Shown here: positions 27,334-35,625 of the stretch, one piece after another
How the letters are laid out: each line of letters starts with the position of its first letter
Position numbering within the stretch: position 1 is the stretch's first letter
NCBI RefSeq assembly: GCF_003011895.2
Contig: NZ_PXWF02000254.1
Coordinates: 1 to 39,245 of the forward strand
DNA: 39,245 nucleotides
From: Massilia glaciei
Lineage (GTDB): Bacteria > Pseudomonadota > Gammaproteobacteria > Burkholderiales > Burkholderiaceae_D
Reading direction: 5' to 3'
The notes under the pieces: model-generated
What the model was told of the DNA's origin: nothing
Database searches by the model: none
What the model saw: only the letters and a program-made list of their open reading frames with translations
Translations under genes and position numbers: made by a program

Positions 27334-27357
27334 AGCGCGAGCCGGGCGGCTCGCGCT
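27334..27357 (-). terminator. Hairpin between convergent genes, likely terminator
   Basis: AGCGCGAGCC (27334-27343) and GGCTCGCGCT (27348-27357) pair perfectly around a GGGC loop. Read on the minus strand it lies 8 bp after the Ig-protein stop and is followed by TCTTTCTT, a moderate T-run. It probably serves the minus-strand gene, and may also stop transcripts from the antiporter gene. Confidence 0.8.
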
Positions 27358-27365
27358 GCATCCTC

Positions 27366-30300
27366 TTACGGCATGACGATCTGGCTAATGCCGGCCTGGT
27401 CGGTCTTGATCAGGTAGCTGACGACGCTCTGGTTGTCTGGCTTGTCCGGATCCGCGATGTACTGGCTCAGAATGCCATGCTCGCCCCACGCCGTCAGGAA
27501 ATCGAAGAACAGCCTGTTGGTCAATGGCGCGTTTGGCAGGGTGATCGCGCCATAGGTGATGCGCGCCGCACCGGTCGCCGCGTCGTGGCTGCGCACCGTG
27601 CTGCCTTCCAGCACCATCACAGCGTCGCAGTCCCTGAACGAATATTCGATGCTGTACAGCGGCTTTAGAATGCAGCCGGCCAGCCGGGCGCCCGGCAAGG
27701 TTTGCATGGCGCTGCCATCGCTGTTCATCGATACCACGGAATCGTTCGTTTCGTACCACAGCCGCTCGCCGCCGCGTTGCAGCGAGTACGCAAAGCTGCC
27801 CTGCGGCGCCGTGTAGATTGGTTGCGGGGTGCCGCCGGAAAGCGGCACCGAGTGCGCCGTCCCCAGCGCGCCGTGCAATACGACACGGGTCGGTGTCACC
27901 ATGTTCGCACTGGTGTGGCCGCTCACGGTAGCGACCGCATTGACCGCCTTGGTCCCCGTCACGAAACGCACGATGCGCGTGGACGCGCCGTCCCCGCTCC
28001 ATAGCGCGATGACGATATCTTGCTGATTCGCATACGTGACGCCGCCCAGCGACTCTTCGCCGGTCAAGGTGGCAACCGTGGTCAGTGTGGCCGGCGCCGC
28101 AACGCCGAGGTCGACCGCGTAGATTTTTTTGCCCGATTCAAAAATCCAGTGATTGTTCAGGGGCGTGTTGTCGTCGTCGAAATCGAGGTCGGCGGCCGGC
28201 AGCGTGAACATCGTGACCGGGTTGCTGAAGTTGGCATTGACGCGCTGCAGCAGCTGGCCGTTGCGCACGAGCCATCCGCTCAAGACGCCGGTCGATGAGT
28301 GGACGGTGGCGAGCGGCTGCGCGACTTCGAGCGGCGCCGTGAGCGCGCCCATGTCGGCGCGCACCGCGTAGTAACGGTCGTCGCTGGTGCCGCACCGGGC
28401 GTCGACGCCGCTTTTCCGATACACATGCCAGGTAAGGTTGGCGTCGGTGACGTCGCCGCCTTCCCAAGCGAAGCCCCCGTCGCCGTCGCAGATGCCGGCC
28501 GAGGTCAGCGACGACACGCGCACTTCGGCGGGCAAGCCATTGGCGCCGATCAGGTCGCGCCGGATCAGTTGCTGGTTCTTCCAGAACAACATGCCGCGGA
28601 CATGGACGTGGCTGGCGAGGCCATTGCTGATCTGCCCCTGGAGCAGGACGCCGGCAGTCTCTCCCGACCCCGCCGGCCAGAAAGGCACGGCGGCACCGCC
28701 GGCGGCGGGTATCGCGCCGAACCCGATATCCCCGTTGACGCCCACGCCGGTCAAAAACGCAAGATGCAGGCCGGGAACCGAGGACCCCTGCACCACCGTC
28801 AGCGTTGCATCGCCGCTGAGCACATTGCCCTTGGCGTTGCTGACGCGCACAGCGAACCTGGCGCCGTTGTCGGCCAGCGTGGCGGCGGGCGTCTGGTAGG
28901 TGGCGCCGGTGGCGCCGGCGATTGCGGCGCCGTTGCGCAGCCACTGATAGGTGAAGGGCGCGGTGCCCGAGGCGACAACGCCAAAGGTGCCGCTCTGGCC
29001 GACGCCAACCGTGGTGCTCGACGGTTGCGCGGCGATGCCCGGCGCGACGGCTTGCGCGGTCACGCTCAGCACGGCATTGCGGCTGACCACCGTGCCTGCG
29101 CCATTCTTGACGCGCACGCTGAACAGCGCGCCATTGTCGGCGGCACTGACCGGGCCGAGCGTCAGTGTGGGGCCTTGCGCACTGGCGATTTCGACGCCAT
29201 CGCGCAGCCATTGGTAAGTGAGTGAATCGCCCAGCGCCTGCACCGCAAAGCCCGGTGCGGCCCCGGCCAGCACGCCGACGTCCTGCGGCTGCGCGGCGAT
29301 GGCCGGCGCGAATGTCGGTGTTGCCACGGTGACCGTGACGGTGACGCTGGTGACGCTGCCATGCGCATTGCTGACCACCACATGGTAGGTGCCGGCGGCG
29401 CTTGCACTGCCGTAGATGACCATGAAGCGCGAGCCGCTGTTGATCAACTCGCCATTGCGGTACCACTTGTATTGATCGGCGTTGTTGGCCGTGACGCTGA
29501 GCGTGTTCATCGCGCCGGGCGCAAGGGTCAGGCTCGATGGCTGCACGACGATGACGGGCGGCTTTTTGCCCACTACCAGGCAGACGGGCAGGGTCATGTC
29601 GGTCAGCCCGGTGGCGACGATGACGCTGTCGCGCTCGTCGCCGCTGGAGGCGCCGACCTGCACTTGGCTGCTGCGGCGCGCCGCCACCCTGAACTTGCCG
29701 TCTGCCGAAGTCGACACGGCATCCGTGCCGATGTAGTCGATGCCTTCGGTGGCGACGGAGGCGTGGACCGGCTGGCCGGCGGCGTTGACGACGCAGCCGT
29801 TGATGTAAATGGTGTCGTAAGGCTGGTCCGCGTTCCATGTGGAAAAGTGCGACACCTGGCCCTCGTAATACTGCCGCGGCGCGTCGCCCGCCAGCGCGGC
29901 CGTGCCTTCGCGCACCCACAGACCGGTCGTTTCGTTGAAGTAGTACAGGGGGATCGACAAGGGCGCACTGAGCGTGCCTTCCGGAACGGGAATGCGGATC
30001 GTGGCGGTCTTGCCCGGCGCCAGGTTCAGCAGGGCGCCCGAGGCGTCGCGCAGTTCGATCTGCAAGGCGCCGAAACTTTCAATCGGCGTGGACTCGCCCG
30101 CCGCGCGATAATTGCCGGGCATGTTGAGGAGATTGAGCGCCGGATCGATCGGCGTCATCTCGACCGACACCGTGCCGGTGAATGGCGCGCTGGTGGCGTG
30201 GGTGATGAAGCCGGCGGCGGGCAGTTGCACTTGCGCGGCCGAGCCGGCCAACACCACGGTGCCGCCCGCCGCGGCGCTGATGTCCTGCCGCACTGCCACT

Positions 30301-30656
30301 TTGGCCAGGCGGCGGTCCGCTGTGCTGGTCTTGTCCTTGATTACTTCGACGGTCGCGAAGTTGGCCGCGTAGCTCGGCTTGGAGAACCGGGCGACGACGG
30401 CAATGCCGAGCGGCACGCCGGGCAGGCTGTACTTGCCATCGGCGGCGCTGCTGGCCTTGAGGGTGCCGATACTGACTTCAACGCCCGCGATGGGCTCGCC
30501 GCTCTGGGCGTCGGCGACGCGGCCGGCCACAGTGCCGGTGCTGACCTGGACGGGCGGGTCGACATGGTCGTCCTTGCTGCTGCCGCACCCGCTCACGGCG
30601 AACACGATGGCGCTTGCGAGCAGCAAGGCGCGCAAGGGTATCTTAAGTTTGGGCAT
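27366..30656 (-). CDS. Large Ig-like repeat lipoprotein with carboxypeptidase-regulatory-like domains
   Basis: The 1096-aa protein has a lipoprotein signal (lipobox AVSGC, C24) and should be surface- or periplasm-anchored. After it comes a carboxypeptidase-regulatory-like domain (about 40-110, VAGRVADAQSGEPIAGVEVSIGT), a beta-rich region to about 275, and a second such domain (INGCVVNAAGQPVHASV). Three immunoglobulin-like domains follow at roughly 375-640, recognised by repeated QWLRNG/QWLRDG and KWYRNG strands and DNGA-x-F-x-VRV ends. The last ~430 residues look like a beta-propeller or sandwich with no recognised family. An adhesive or carbohydrate-binding role is plausible. AAGG precedes the ATG at 30656. 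It is divergent from the DUF1800-DUF1501 pair. Confidence 0.87.
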   Translation of the reverse strand: MPKLKIPLRALLLASAIVFAVSGCGSSKDDHVDPPVQVSTGTVAGRVADAQSGEPIAGVEVSIGTLKASSAADGKYSLPGVPLGIAVVARFSKPSYAANFATVEVIKDKTSTADRRLAKVAVRQDISAAAGGTVVLAGSAAQVQLPAAGFITHATSAPFTGTVSVEMTPIDPALNLLNMPGNYRAAGESTPIESFGALQIELRDASGALLNLAPGKTATIRIPVPEGTLSAPLSIPLYYFNETTGLWVREGTAALAGDAPRQYYEGQVSHFSTWNADQPYDTIYINGCVVNAAGQPVHASVATEGIDYIGTDAVSTSADGKFRVAARRSSQVQVGASSGDERDSVIVATGLTDMTLPVCLVVGKKPPVIVVQPSSLTLAPGAMNTLSVTANNADQYKWYRNGELINSGSRFMVIYGSASAAGTYHVVVSNAHGSVTSVTVTVTVATPTFAPAIAAQPQDVGVLAGAAPGFAVQALGDSLTYQWLRDGVEIASAQGPTLTLGPVSAADNGALFSVRVKNGAGTVVSRNAVLSVTAQAVAPGIAAQPSSTTVGVGQSGTFGVVASGTAPFTYQWLRNGAAIAGATGATYQTPAATLADNGARFAVRVSNAKGNVLSGDATLTVVQGSSVPGLHLAFLTGVGVNGDIGFGAIPAAGGAAVPFWPAGSGETAGVLLQGQISNGLASHVHVRGMLFWKNQQLIRRDLIGANGLPAEVRVSSLTSAGICDGDGGFAWEGGDVTDANLTWHVYRKSGVDARCGTSDDRYYAVRADMGALTAPLEVAQPLATVHSSTGVLSGWLVRNGQLLQRVNANFSNPVTMFTLPAADLDFDDDNTPLNNHWIFESGKKIYAVDLGVAAPATLTTVATLTGEESLGGVTYANQQDIVIALWSGDGASTRIVRFVTGTKAVNAVATVSGHTSANMVTPTRVVLHGALGTAHSVPLSGGTPQPIYTAPQGSFAYSLQRGGERLWYETNDSVVSMNSDGSAMQTLPGARLAGCILKPLYSIEYSFRDCDAVMVLEGSTVRSHDAATGAARITYGAITLPNAPLTNRLFFDFLTAWGEHGILSQYIADPDKPDNQSVVSYLIKTDQAGISQIVMP

Positions 30657-30723
30657 GAATTGCCTTTCAATTTCACGTTTAGGGAGGCGGTTTGATTGTT
30701 TAACCAAACAGAAACAAGATCTT

Positions 30724-30741
30724 AATAACAATATTATTATT
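30724..30741. promoter_or_regulatory. AT-rich palindrome in the Ig-protein/DUF1800 divergent region
   Basis: The 314-bp region 30657-30970 has no gene. It contains the palindrome AATAACAATATTATTATT (8 of 9 pairs) within the most AT-rich block of the neighbourhood, about 70 bp upstream of the Ig-protein start. It may be an operator or a promoter -10 region. The DUF1800 ribosome site GAGGT lies at the right edge. Confidence 0.35.
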
Positions 30742-30970
30742 TGAGCCATGAAAAATCGCAAGAATGTCGTTGGAATCTCGAGCGGATGCGTGGCGCGGGG
30801 TTTGACGGATGATCGGTGCAGACGTAACTGGGTGAGGGCATCGTGGCGGCGGCGTTGACTCCCTACGAGCGCAGCCTGCAAATAGATGAAGAATTCGGGA
30901 TCTTTTCCGGAACATTGCGGCAATATAGGGAAGGGCCGATTTCCGGTCCTCCATTCTTCGAGGTAAGTTA

Positions 30971-32404
30971 ATGAGGGTGCATCCACTCGTTTTTCTCGCC
31001 GCCATGCTGGCCTTGCCCGCGCAGGCCGCCGCGCAGGCCGCCGCGCAGGCCGCCGCGCAGGCCGCCGCGCCGGACGCCGAGCGACAGGCGCGGCACGTGC
31101 TCAATCGCATCGCCTACGGGCCGGCGCCGGGCGACGTGGCGCGGGTGCGGCAGATGGGCGTGAAGCGCTATATCGACGGCCAGCTCGAACCGGCAGCGCT
31201 GGCCTATCCGGCGGCGCTCGCCGAGCGGCTGGCCGCGCTTGAGCTGCCCAACATGAGCGCCGGCGCCGCCATGGCCCAGTTTGCCGAGCTGCGGCGCGAG
31301 GTGCGCAGCGAGGAGCCCGGGGCAAAGCAGCGCCGCGCCGAAGGCTACCGGAAGATGGCGCTCGAGGCCCAGGAGGCGCGCCTGCTGCGCGCCATCTACA
31401 GCCCGCGCCAGCTCGAGGAGGTCATGGTCGACTTCTGGTATAACCATTTCAATGTCTTCGCCGGCAAGGGCAGCGCGCGCGCGATGGTGGCCAGCTACGA
31501 GCGCGACGCGATCCGCCCGCATGTGTTCGGGTCCTTCCGCGCGCTGCTGGGCGCGAGCGCGAAGCACCCCGCGATGCTGGTCTACCTCGACAACCAGCTG
31601 TCGCGGGCCGGCAAGCTCAATGAGAACTACGCGCGCGAACTGATGGAGCTGCACACGCTGGGCGTGGACGGCGGCTACACCCAGAAGGACGTGACCGAGC
31701 TGGCGCGCATGCTGACCGGCTGGTCGTTCGCGCAGCGCGCGCTGATGCGCAAGGACGAGGGTTTCCGCTTCGACGCGCGCAGCCACGACCAGGGGCCCAA
31801 GACGTGGCTGGGCAGCGCGGTGGCGCAGCGCGGCCAGGCAGAAGGCGAGTTCGCGCTCGACGTGCTGGCGCGCCTTCCCTCCACCGCGCGCCACATCAGC
31901 CACAAGCTGGCCCAGTATTTTGTGCACGACGCGCCGCTGGCGGCGCTGGTGGGGCGCATGGCGCGCACCTTCCAGAGCAGCGACGGCGACATCCGCGCGG
32001 TGCTGCGCACGCTGTTGGCGAGCGAGGAATTCATGGCGCCGGCCAGCATCGGCGCCAAGTTCAAGACGCCTTACCAGTACGTGGTGTCGGCCGCCCGCGC
32101 GGGCGGCGCGCCGCCGGGCAATGTGCGCCCGCTGGTGCAGTCGCTCAAGCAACTGGGCATGCCGCTGTATGGCTGCGCCACGCCGAACGGCTACAAAAAC
32201 GCCGAGGCCGCCTGGCTCAATCCGGGCGCGCTAACGCGCCGCGTGGTGTTTGCCACCGCGGCCGGCGCCAGGCTCGACGCCGCGCTACTCGACGCCGACC
32301 TTGGCGCGGCGATATCGCCGCGCACGCGCGCCTTGGTGGCCGCCAATCCACAACCGCTGCGCGCCGCGATGCTGCTCGGCAGTCCCGACTTCATGCAGCG
32401 CTAA
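30971..32404 (+). CDS. DUF1800 domain protein, secreted
   Basis: The 477-aa protein has a Sec-type signal (about 1-20) followed by an Ala/Gln repeat and then the full DUF1800 domain: RHVLNRIAYGPAPGDVARVRQMG near the start, VDFWYNHFNVFAGKG, ARELMELHTLGVDGGYTQKDVTELARMLTGW (about 222-255) and PVKTPYQYVVS-like FKTPYQYVVSAARA. DUF1800 has no assigned reaction. It is almost always paired with a DUF1501 gene, as here (9 bp downstream), and members are exported. GAGGT precedes the ATG. The pair is probably one operon, divergent from the Ig-repeat lipoprotein gene, which may act with it at the cell surface. Confidence 0.93.
   Translation: MRVHPLVFLAAMLALPAQAAAQAAAQAAAQAAAPDAERQARHVLNRIAYGPAPGDVARVRQMGVKRYIDGQLEPAALAYPAALAERLAALELPNMSAGAAMAQFAELRREVRSEEPGAKQRRAEGYRKMALEAQEARLLRAIYSPRQLEEVMVDFWYNHFNVFAGKGSARAMVASYERDAIRPHVFGSFRALLGASAKHPAMLVYLDNQLSRAGKLNENYARELMELHTLGVDGGYTQKDVTELARMLTGWSFAQRALMRKDEGFRFDARSHDQGPKTWLGSAVAQRGQAEGEFALDVLARLPSTARHISHKLAQYFVHDAPLAALVGRMARTFQSSDGDIRAVLRTLLASEEFMAPASIGAKFKTPYQYVVSAARAGGAPPGNVRPLVQSLKQLGMPLYGCATPNGYKNAEAAWLNPGALTRRVVFATAAGARLDAALLDADLGAAISPRTRALVAANPQPLRAAMLLGSPDFMQR
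31021..31068 (+). repeat. Four perfect 12-bp tandem repeats in the DUF1800 gene
   Basis: GCAGGCCGCCGC is repeated four times (31021-31032, 31033-31044, 31045-31056, 31057-31068). It encodes QAAA units directly after the signal peptide. The unit length preserves frame, so copy number may vary between strains and alter the spacer behind the cleavage site. Confidence 0.9.
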
Positions 32405-32413
32405 GGACACCAT

Positions 32414-33634
32414 ATGAAACGCAGAGACTTCCTCATGGGCGCGAGCCTGTTGCTGCCGGTCGGGGCCAACGCCTGGGCGGCCACCGGCGCCGCGCCCACG
32501 CGCCAGAAACTGGTCGTCATCATGCTGCGCGGCGCGGTCGACGGCATGAACGTGGTGGCGCCGGTGGGCGACGCCAACTACGCCAGGCTGCGCCCGACGA
32601 TCGGCCTGGCGGCGCCCGGCCAGGAGGGCGGGGCGCTGGACCTGGACGGCTACTTTGGCCTGCATCCGGCGCTCGCCCCCTTGCTGCCGCTTTGGCAGCA
32701 GAAAAAGCTCGCCTTCGTGCACGCGAGCGGCTCGCCCGACGCCACCCGTTCGCACTTCGACGCGCAGGACTACATGGAGTCGGCCACGCCGGGCCGCAAA
32801 AACACGCCGGACGGCTGGATGAACCGGCTGGTCGGCTTGCTGCCGGGCGCCGCCACGCCGAGCCGCGCGCTCTCGATCGGCCCGCTGATGCCGCGCATAT
32901 TGTCGGGCCCGGCGGCGGCGGTCAACCTGCCCAACGGGGCGGCGGGCACGCGCGCCGACGTCCTCGACCGGCCGGCGATGGGCTCGGCGTTCGACCAGAT
33001 GTAGGCCGGCCACGCGCGCTACGGACGCGCCTGGCAGGACGGCCGCGACGCGCACCGCGACGTGATGCAGTCGGCCATGAGCAGCAAAATGCAGGCGGCC
33101 GACAATGGCGCGCCGCTGCCGAACGGTTTTCCGGCCGACGCGGCCAGGCTGGCGACGATGATGCGCAACAATCCGAAGATCCAGCTGGCCTTCGTCGCGC
33201 TCGGTGGTTGGGACACGCATGCGCGCCAGGGGGCGGCGAGCGGCCAGCTGGCGGGCCGGCTGGCGCCGCTCGGGCTGGGGCTGGCCACGCTTGCCGAACG
33301 CCTGGGACCGATGTTCGACGACACGACCGTGGTGGTGATGTCGGAATTTGGCCGCACCGCGCGCGAAAACGGCAACGGCGGCACCGACCACGGACACGGC
33401 AACGCGATGTGGCTGCTGGGCGGAAAAATTGCGGGCGGCAAGGTGCTGGGCGACTGGAAGGGCGTGGGCGACGCCGACTTGAACGAGGGACGCGACCTGC
33501 CGGTGACGACCGACTTCCGTACGGTGCTGGCGCAGGTGGCCGAACGCCACTTGCGCCTGCCCGACCGCCAACTGGCGCAGTTGTTTCCCGACATGCCGCG
33601 CGGGGCGGGGGCGTTGCAGCTGTATCGTGGCTAG
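32414..33634 (+). pseudogene. DUF1501 protein interrupted by an in-frame TAG
   Basis: Two stretches in one frame make up a DUF1501 protein (sulfatase/alkaline-phosphatase-like fold) that pairs with DUF1800. The first (196 aa from ATG 32414) has a Tat-type signal (KRRDFLMGASLLLP) and LVVIMLRGAVDGMN. The second continues the fold and carries the GGWDTH and VMSEFGRTARENGNGGTDHGHGN signatures. Between them TAG at 33002-33004 replaces what is normally a Tyr or similar residue (FDQM-stop-AGHARYGRAW); TAC to TAG is one change. It is a nonsense-broken gene unless the amber codon is read through. The 3' end abuts the palindromic element, whose CTAG provides the final TAG. Confidence 0.85.
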
Positions 33635-33797
33635 GAGCCTGTCGGACTTAGGGAGTCGAAGCGAAAAAAGTGCTGGACGAGGACAGATTTTGACGATTTC
33701 GCAGTGCCAATAGCGAGCTATTGGCCGAGAAAGCGGCGAAATATGGACCGTCCAGCACTTTTTGCAGCCGACGATCCTAAGTCCGACAGGCTCCTAG
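33631..33797. mobile_element. 167-bp palindromic MITE-like element, copy 2
   Basis: Same length and border structure as 22559-22725, with CTAG at 33631-33634 and 33794-33797 and terminal repeats GGAGCCTGTCGGACTTAGG and its complement. It differs from copy 1 at six positions. Two pairs of these differences restore pairing between the arms (G/A with C/T near the termini, and G/A with C/T in the CTGGrCG arm). It lies directly after the DUF1501 stop. Confidence 0.85.
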
Positions 33798-33885
33798 GAG
33801 CCCAGGTGGCATCGGGTGTGCGGAGCCCGGCGCCTGACGCGACAGAATTCCAGGTCGCCAATTATTTCCGCGCTTGGTTGAGCGC

Positions 33886-34608
33886 CTATTTCATCGAAGC
33901 CTCGCCAATCGACAAGAACTCGTCATTCTTGTGGACGGTCAAGATTCGCGCGTCGGCCATGAGTGGTTGCGCCGATTGCGGCCAGCGCGCGCCGAGCAAG
34001 CGCGCACTTGGGATCCACGCGTAGTTGACGCTGTTGCTTTGATTGCCACCAAGTATGAGAAATGAATCTCCATCCTGGCCTGCGTAAAACCCGACGTGAC
34101 CCTCCCAACTGTTGCGCGCCCTGCGCCAAAAAACCATGATCGCACCCTCCCGCGGGGTGATCGGAATCCCGGCTTTAAGCCAAGCCCTGGCGGTAAGTAT
34201 GTTGCTTGGCAAAGGTTCTTCTGGTAGCGACGAGGCGATGCAGTGGCCGACGAAGAGACCGCACCACGGAACATCATCGCCTTTGTAAGCGACATCCAAA
34301 CCCTTGGACCAATCCAGAATTTTCGGATTATTACCTTTGCCCGGAACTTCACGCGTGTTCATCAACCTTTTCGCTTCCATCAACCACGGTACGAAAGGCG
34401 CGTTGAGTTTGACGTCTGATTTTGAGAATGGTGCAAGTTTCTTAAGCGTGCCTTCATCGAGAATGCCATTCGATTCAAGCTTCTGACTTTTTTGAAAACC
34501 TTTTAGCGCCGAAATGCTGCGGCGTCCCCAAATCCCGTCTATCTCACCAGGCGAAAATCCCGCTGCAAGCAGGCCTTCCTGGACTTTTTTGATCGCTTTG
34601 TTTTCCAT
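33886..34608 (-). CDS. Peptidoglycan-binding and NlpC/P60-like (TIGR02594) hydrolase
   Basis: The 240-aa protein has an N-terminal peptidoglycan-binding domain 1 (about 4-58: KKVQEGLLAAGFSPGEIDGIWGRRSISALKGFQKSQKLESNGILDEGTLKKL). A TIGR02594-type cysteine peptidase/amidase domain follows (about 70-225) with nucleophile C116 in DVPWCGLFVGHC and His in GHVGFYAG. Such enzymes cleave stem peptides or amide bonds in the cell wall. There is no Sec signal, so it would reach the wall through lysis or a specialised secretion system; phage endolysin or type VI effector origins are both possible. The ATG at 34608 follows AGGAGC. No holin, phage or T6SS genes are near. Confidence 0.87.
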   Translation of the reverse strand: MENKAIKKVQEGLLAAGFSPGEIDGIWGRRSISALKGFQKSQKLESNGILDEGTLKKLAPFSKSDVKLNAPFVPWLMEAKRLMNTREVPGKGNNPKILDWSKGLDVAYKGDDVPWCGLFVGHCIASSLPEEPLPSNILTARAWLKAGIPITPREGAIMVFWRRARNSWEGHVGFYAGQDGDSFLILGGNQSNSVNYAWIPSARLLGARWPQSAQPLMADARILTVHKNDEFLSIGEASMK

Positions 34609-34729
34609 CCCAGCTCCTGTAGTCACCGGCTTACTTGGTTTCGGACCGGGTTCAGCCAATTGTGCGCTTTTCAGCGACAGTTGCGCCAGGTGGGGCGAAG
34701 CGGCGAATGTCGCTGTTCTCCTTCGCCCC

Positions 34730-35005
34730 CTAGCGGTGGAACTCGACGCTAAAACGCACCGGGCCGATGACCTCGACATGGTGCGGCACCTGCGGCTCGA
34801 CAATGCCAAAAATGCCCGGCGAGAGCAAGTGCTGCTCCGCCTCTGGTTCCTCGATCGTGTAGCGCAGGCTGCCCTCGTGGACGACAATACGGCCCCACAC
34901 ATTGTCGGCGGTGGTGTGGGTGCGCTGCAAGGCTTGGGGGACCGTGTCTTGGTTGAATTCGGACGAGGTCTTGTAGTGGGCCACGGTGGCGGGCAATGTC
35001 TTCAT
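34730..35005 (-). CDS. DUF1971 (YeaR/TehB-like) protein
   Basis: The 91-aa cupin-like protein of the DUF1971/YeaR family has the typical TLPATVAHYKTSSEFNQDTVPQAL opening, a VWGRIVVHEGSLRY strand and an EPQVPHHVEVIG end with His residues suited to metal binding. E. coli YeaR belongs to the NsrR/nitrate-regulated genes and its relatives are linked to NO or tellurite responses. AAGGA before the ATG at 35005 overlaps the end of the globin gene, and only 9 bp separate the two, so they are translationally coupled and co-transcribed from the promoter carrying the NsrR-like box. Confidence 0.9.
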   Translation of the reverse strand: MKTLPATVAHYKTSSEFNQDTVPQALQRTHTTADNVWGRIVVHEGSLRYTIEEPEAEQHLLSPGIFGIVEPQVPHHVEVIGPVRFSVEFHR

Positions 35006-35014
35006 TTTTTTCCT

Positions 35015-35389
35015 TCAGGCCGCGTCGGCGCGGCCAAAATAACCATATTGCAAACTGGCGGCGATGCGACGCGCCACCACGAGGAATGCGTCCGCCACGC
35101 TGGCATCGAACAGGTGCCGCACCTGGTTCTCGAACAAGCCCAGCCAGCGCCGGAAATGATCCGGTTCGATACCCTGCAACTGCATGTGCTTTCCGTACAC
35201 ATTGCCCTTGAATTCGCCGCTGCCGAGCATGACCGAACACCAGAAGTCGACCATGCGCTCGAGGTGGGGAGTCCAGTTGTCTCCGATGGCGTTGTCGAAA
35301 ATAGGCTGCAGCACAGGGTCGTGCCGGATATCGTCATAAAAAGTCGTGACCAGGGTAGAGATGGCGGCGCGGTTCAGTTCGAGGTGCAT
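35015..35389 (-). CDS. Group III truncated haemoglobin
   Basis: The 124-aa protein is a trHb III (CtrHb/Ctb-like) haem protein that binds O2/NO and is linked to nitrosative stress. Typical elements are LVTTFYDDIRHDPVLQPIFD near the N-terminus, HLERMVDFWCSVMLG with the E-helix aromatic Trp, and the F-helix region KHMQLQGIEPDHFRRWLGLFE. The proximal haem His is probably H68, with H78 conserved nearby. The ATG at 35389 follows AGGATA and is the family start. It is the first gene of the pair with DUF1971, and an NsrR-like site lies 62 bp upstream. Confidence 0.92.
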   Translation of the reverse strand: MHLELNRAAISTLVTTFYDDIRHDPVLQPIFDNAIGDNWTPHLERMVDFWCSVMLGSGEFKGNVYGKHMQLQGIEPDHFRRWLGLFENQVRHLFDASVADAFLVVARRIAASLQYGYFGRADAA

Positions 35390-35450
35390 TTTCGTATCCT
35401 GTTGGGTTGGGCTAGCGTCAATCCGGTGCCCCAGCAATAGCGTTGAATAT

Positions 35451-35473
35451 AAAATGTATTATATTTGAATCTT
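35451..35473 (-). promoter_or_regulatory. NsrR-like operator upstream of the globin operon
   Basis: Compared with the known NsrR consensus (two 11-bp half-sites, AAGATGYATTT and AAATRCATCTT, separated by one base), this segment agrees at 18 of 22 informative positions: AAAATGTATTA, T, ATTTGAATCTT. It also overlaps the palindrome AATATAAAATGTATTATATT (35446-35465). NsrR represses NO-detoxification genes and is relieved by NO, matching the gene content. NsrR itself is not encoded in the window. Confidence 0.55.
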
Positions 35474-35625
35474 TAAGGTGGCGACCAAACCGGCCGCGCG
35501 GCGCAGGTGGTGCCTGGCGCGCGAACTGGACAACGTGACCGGTTTCGATGGGCTGCTTATTCGACCACGCGCTTTAGAGACGGAACCACTGCCCGAACGC
35601 GGTGGTTTCGTCAGGCTGCCAGCGC

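Noticed and set aside
22632-33800. Near-identical short reading frames (beginning MPIASYWPRKRRN) in both palindromic elements
   Set aside because: They come from the repeated element and extend into unrelated flanks; there is no ribosome site or conserved protein feature.
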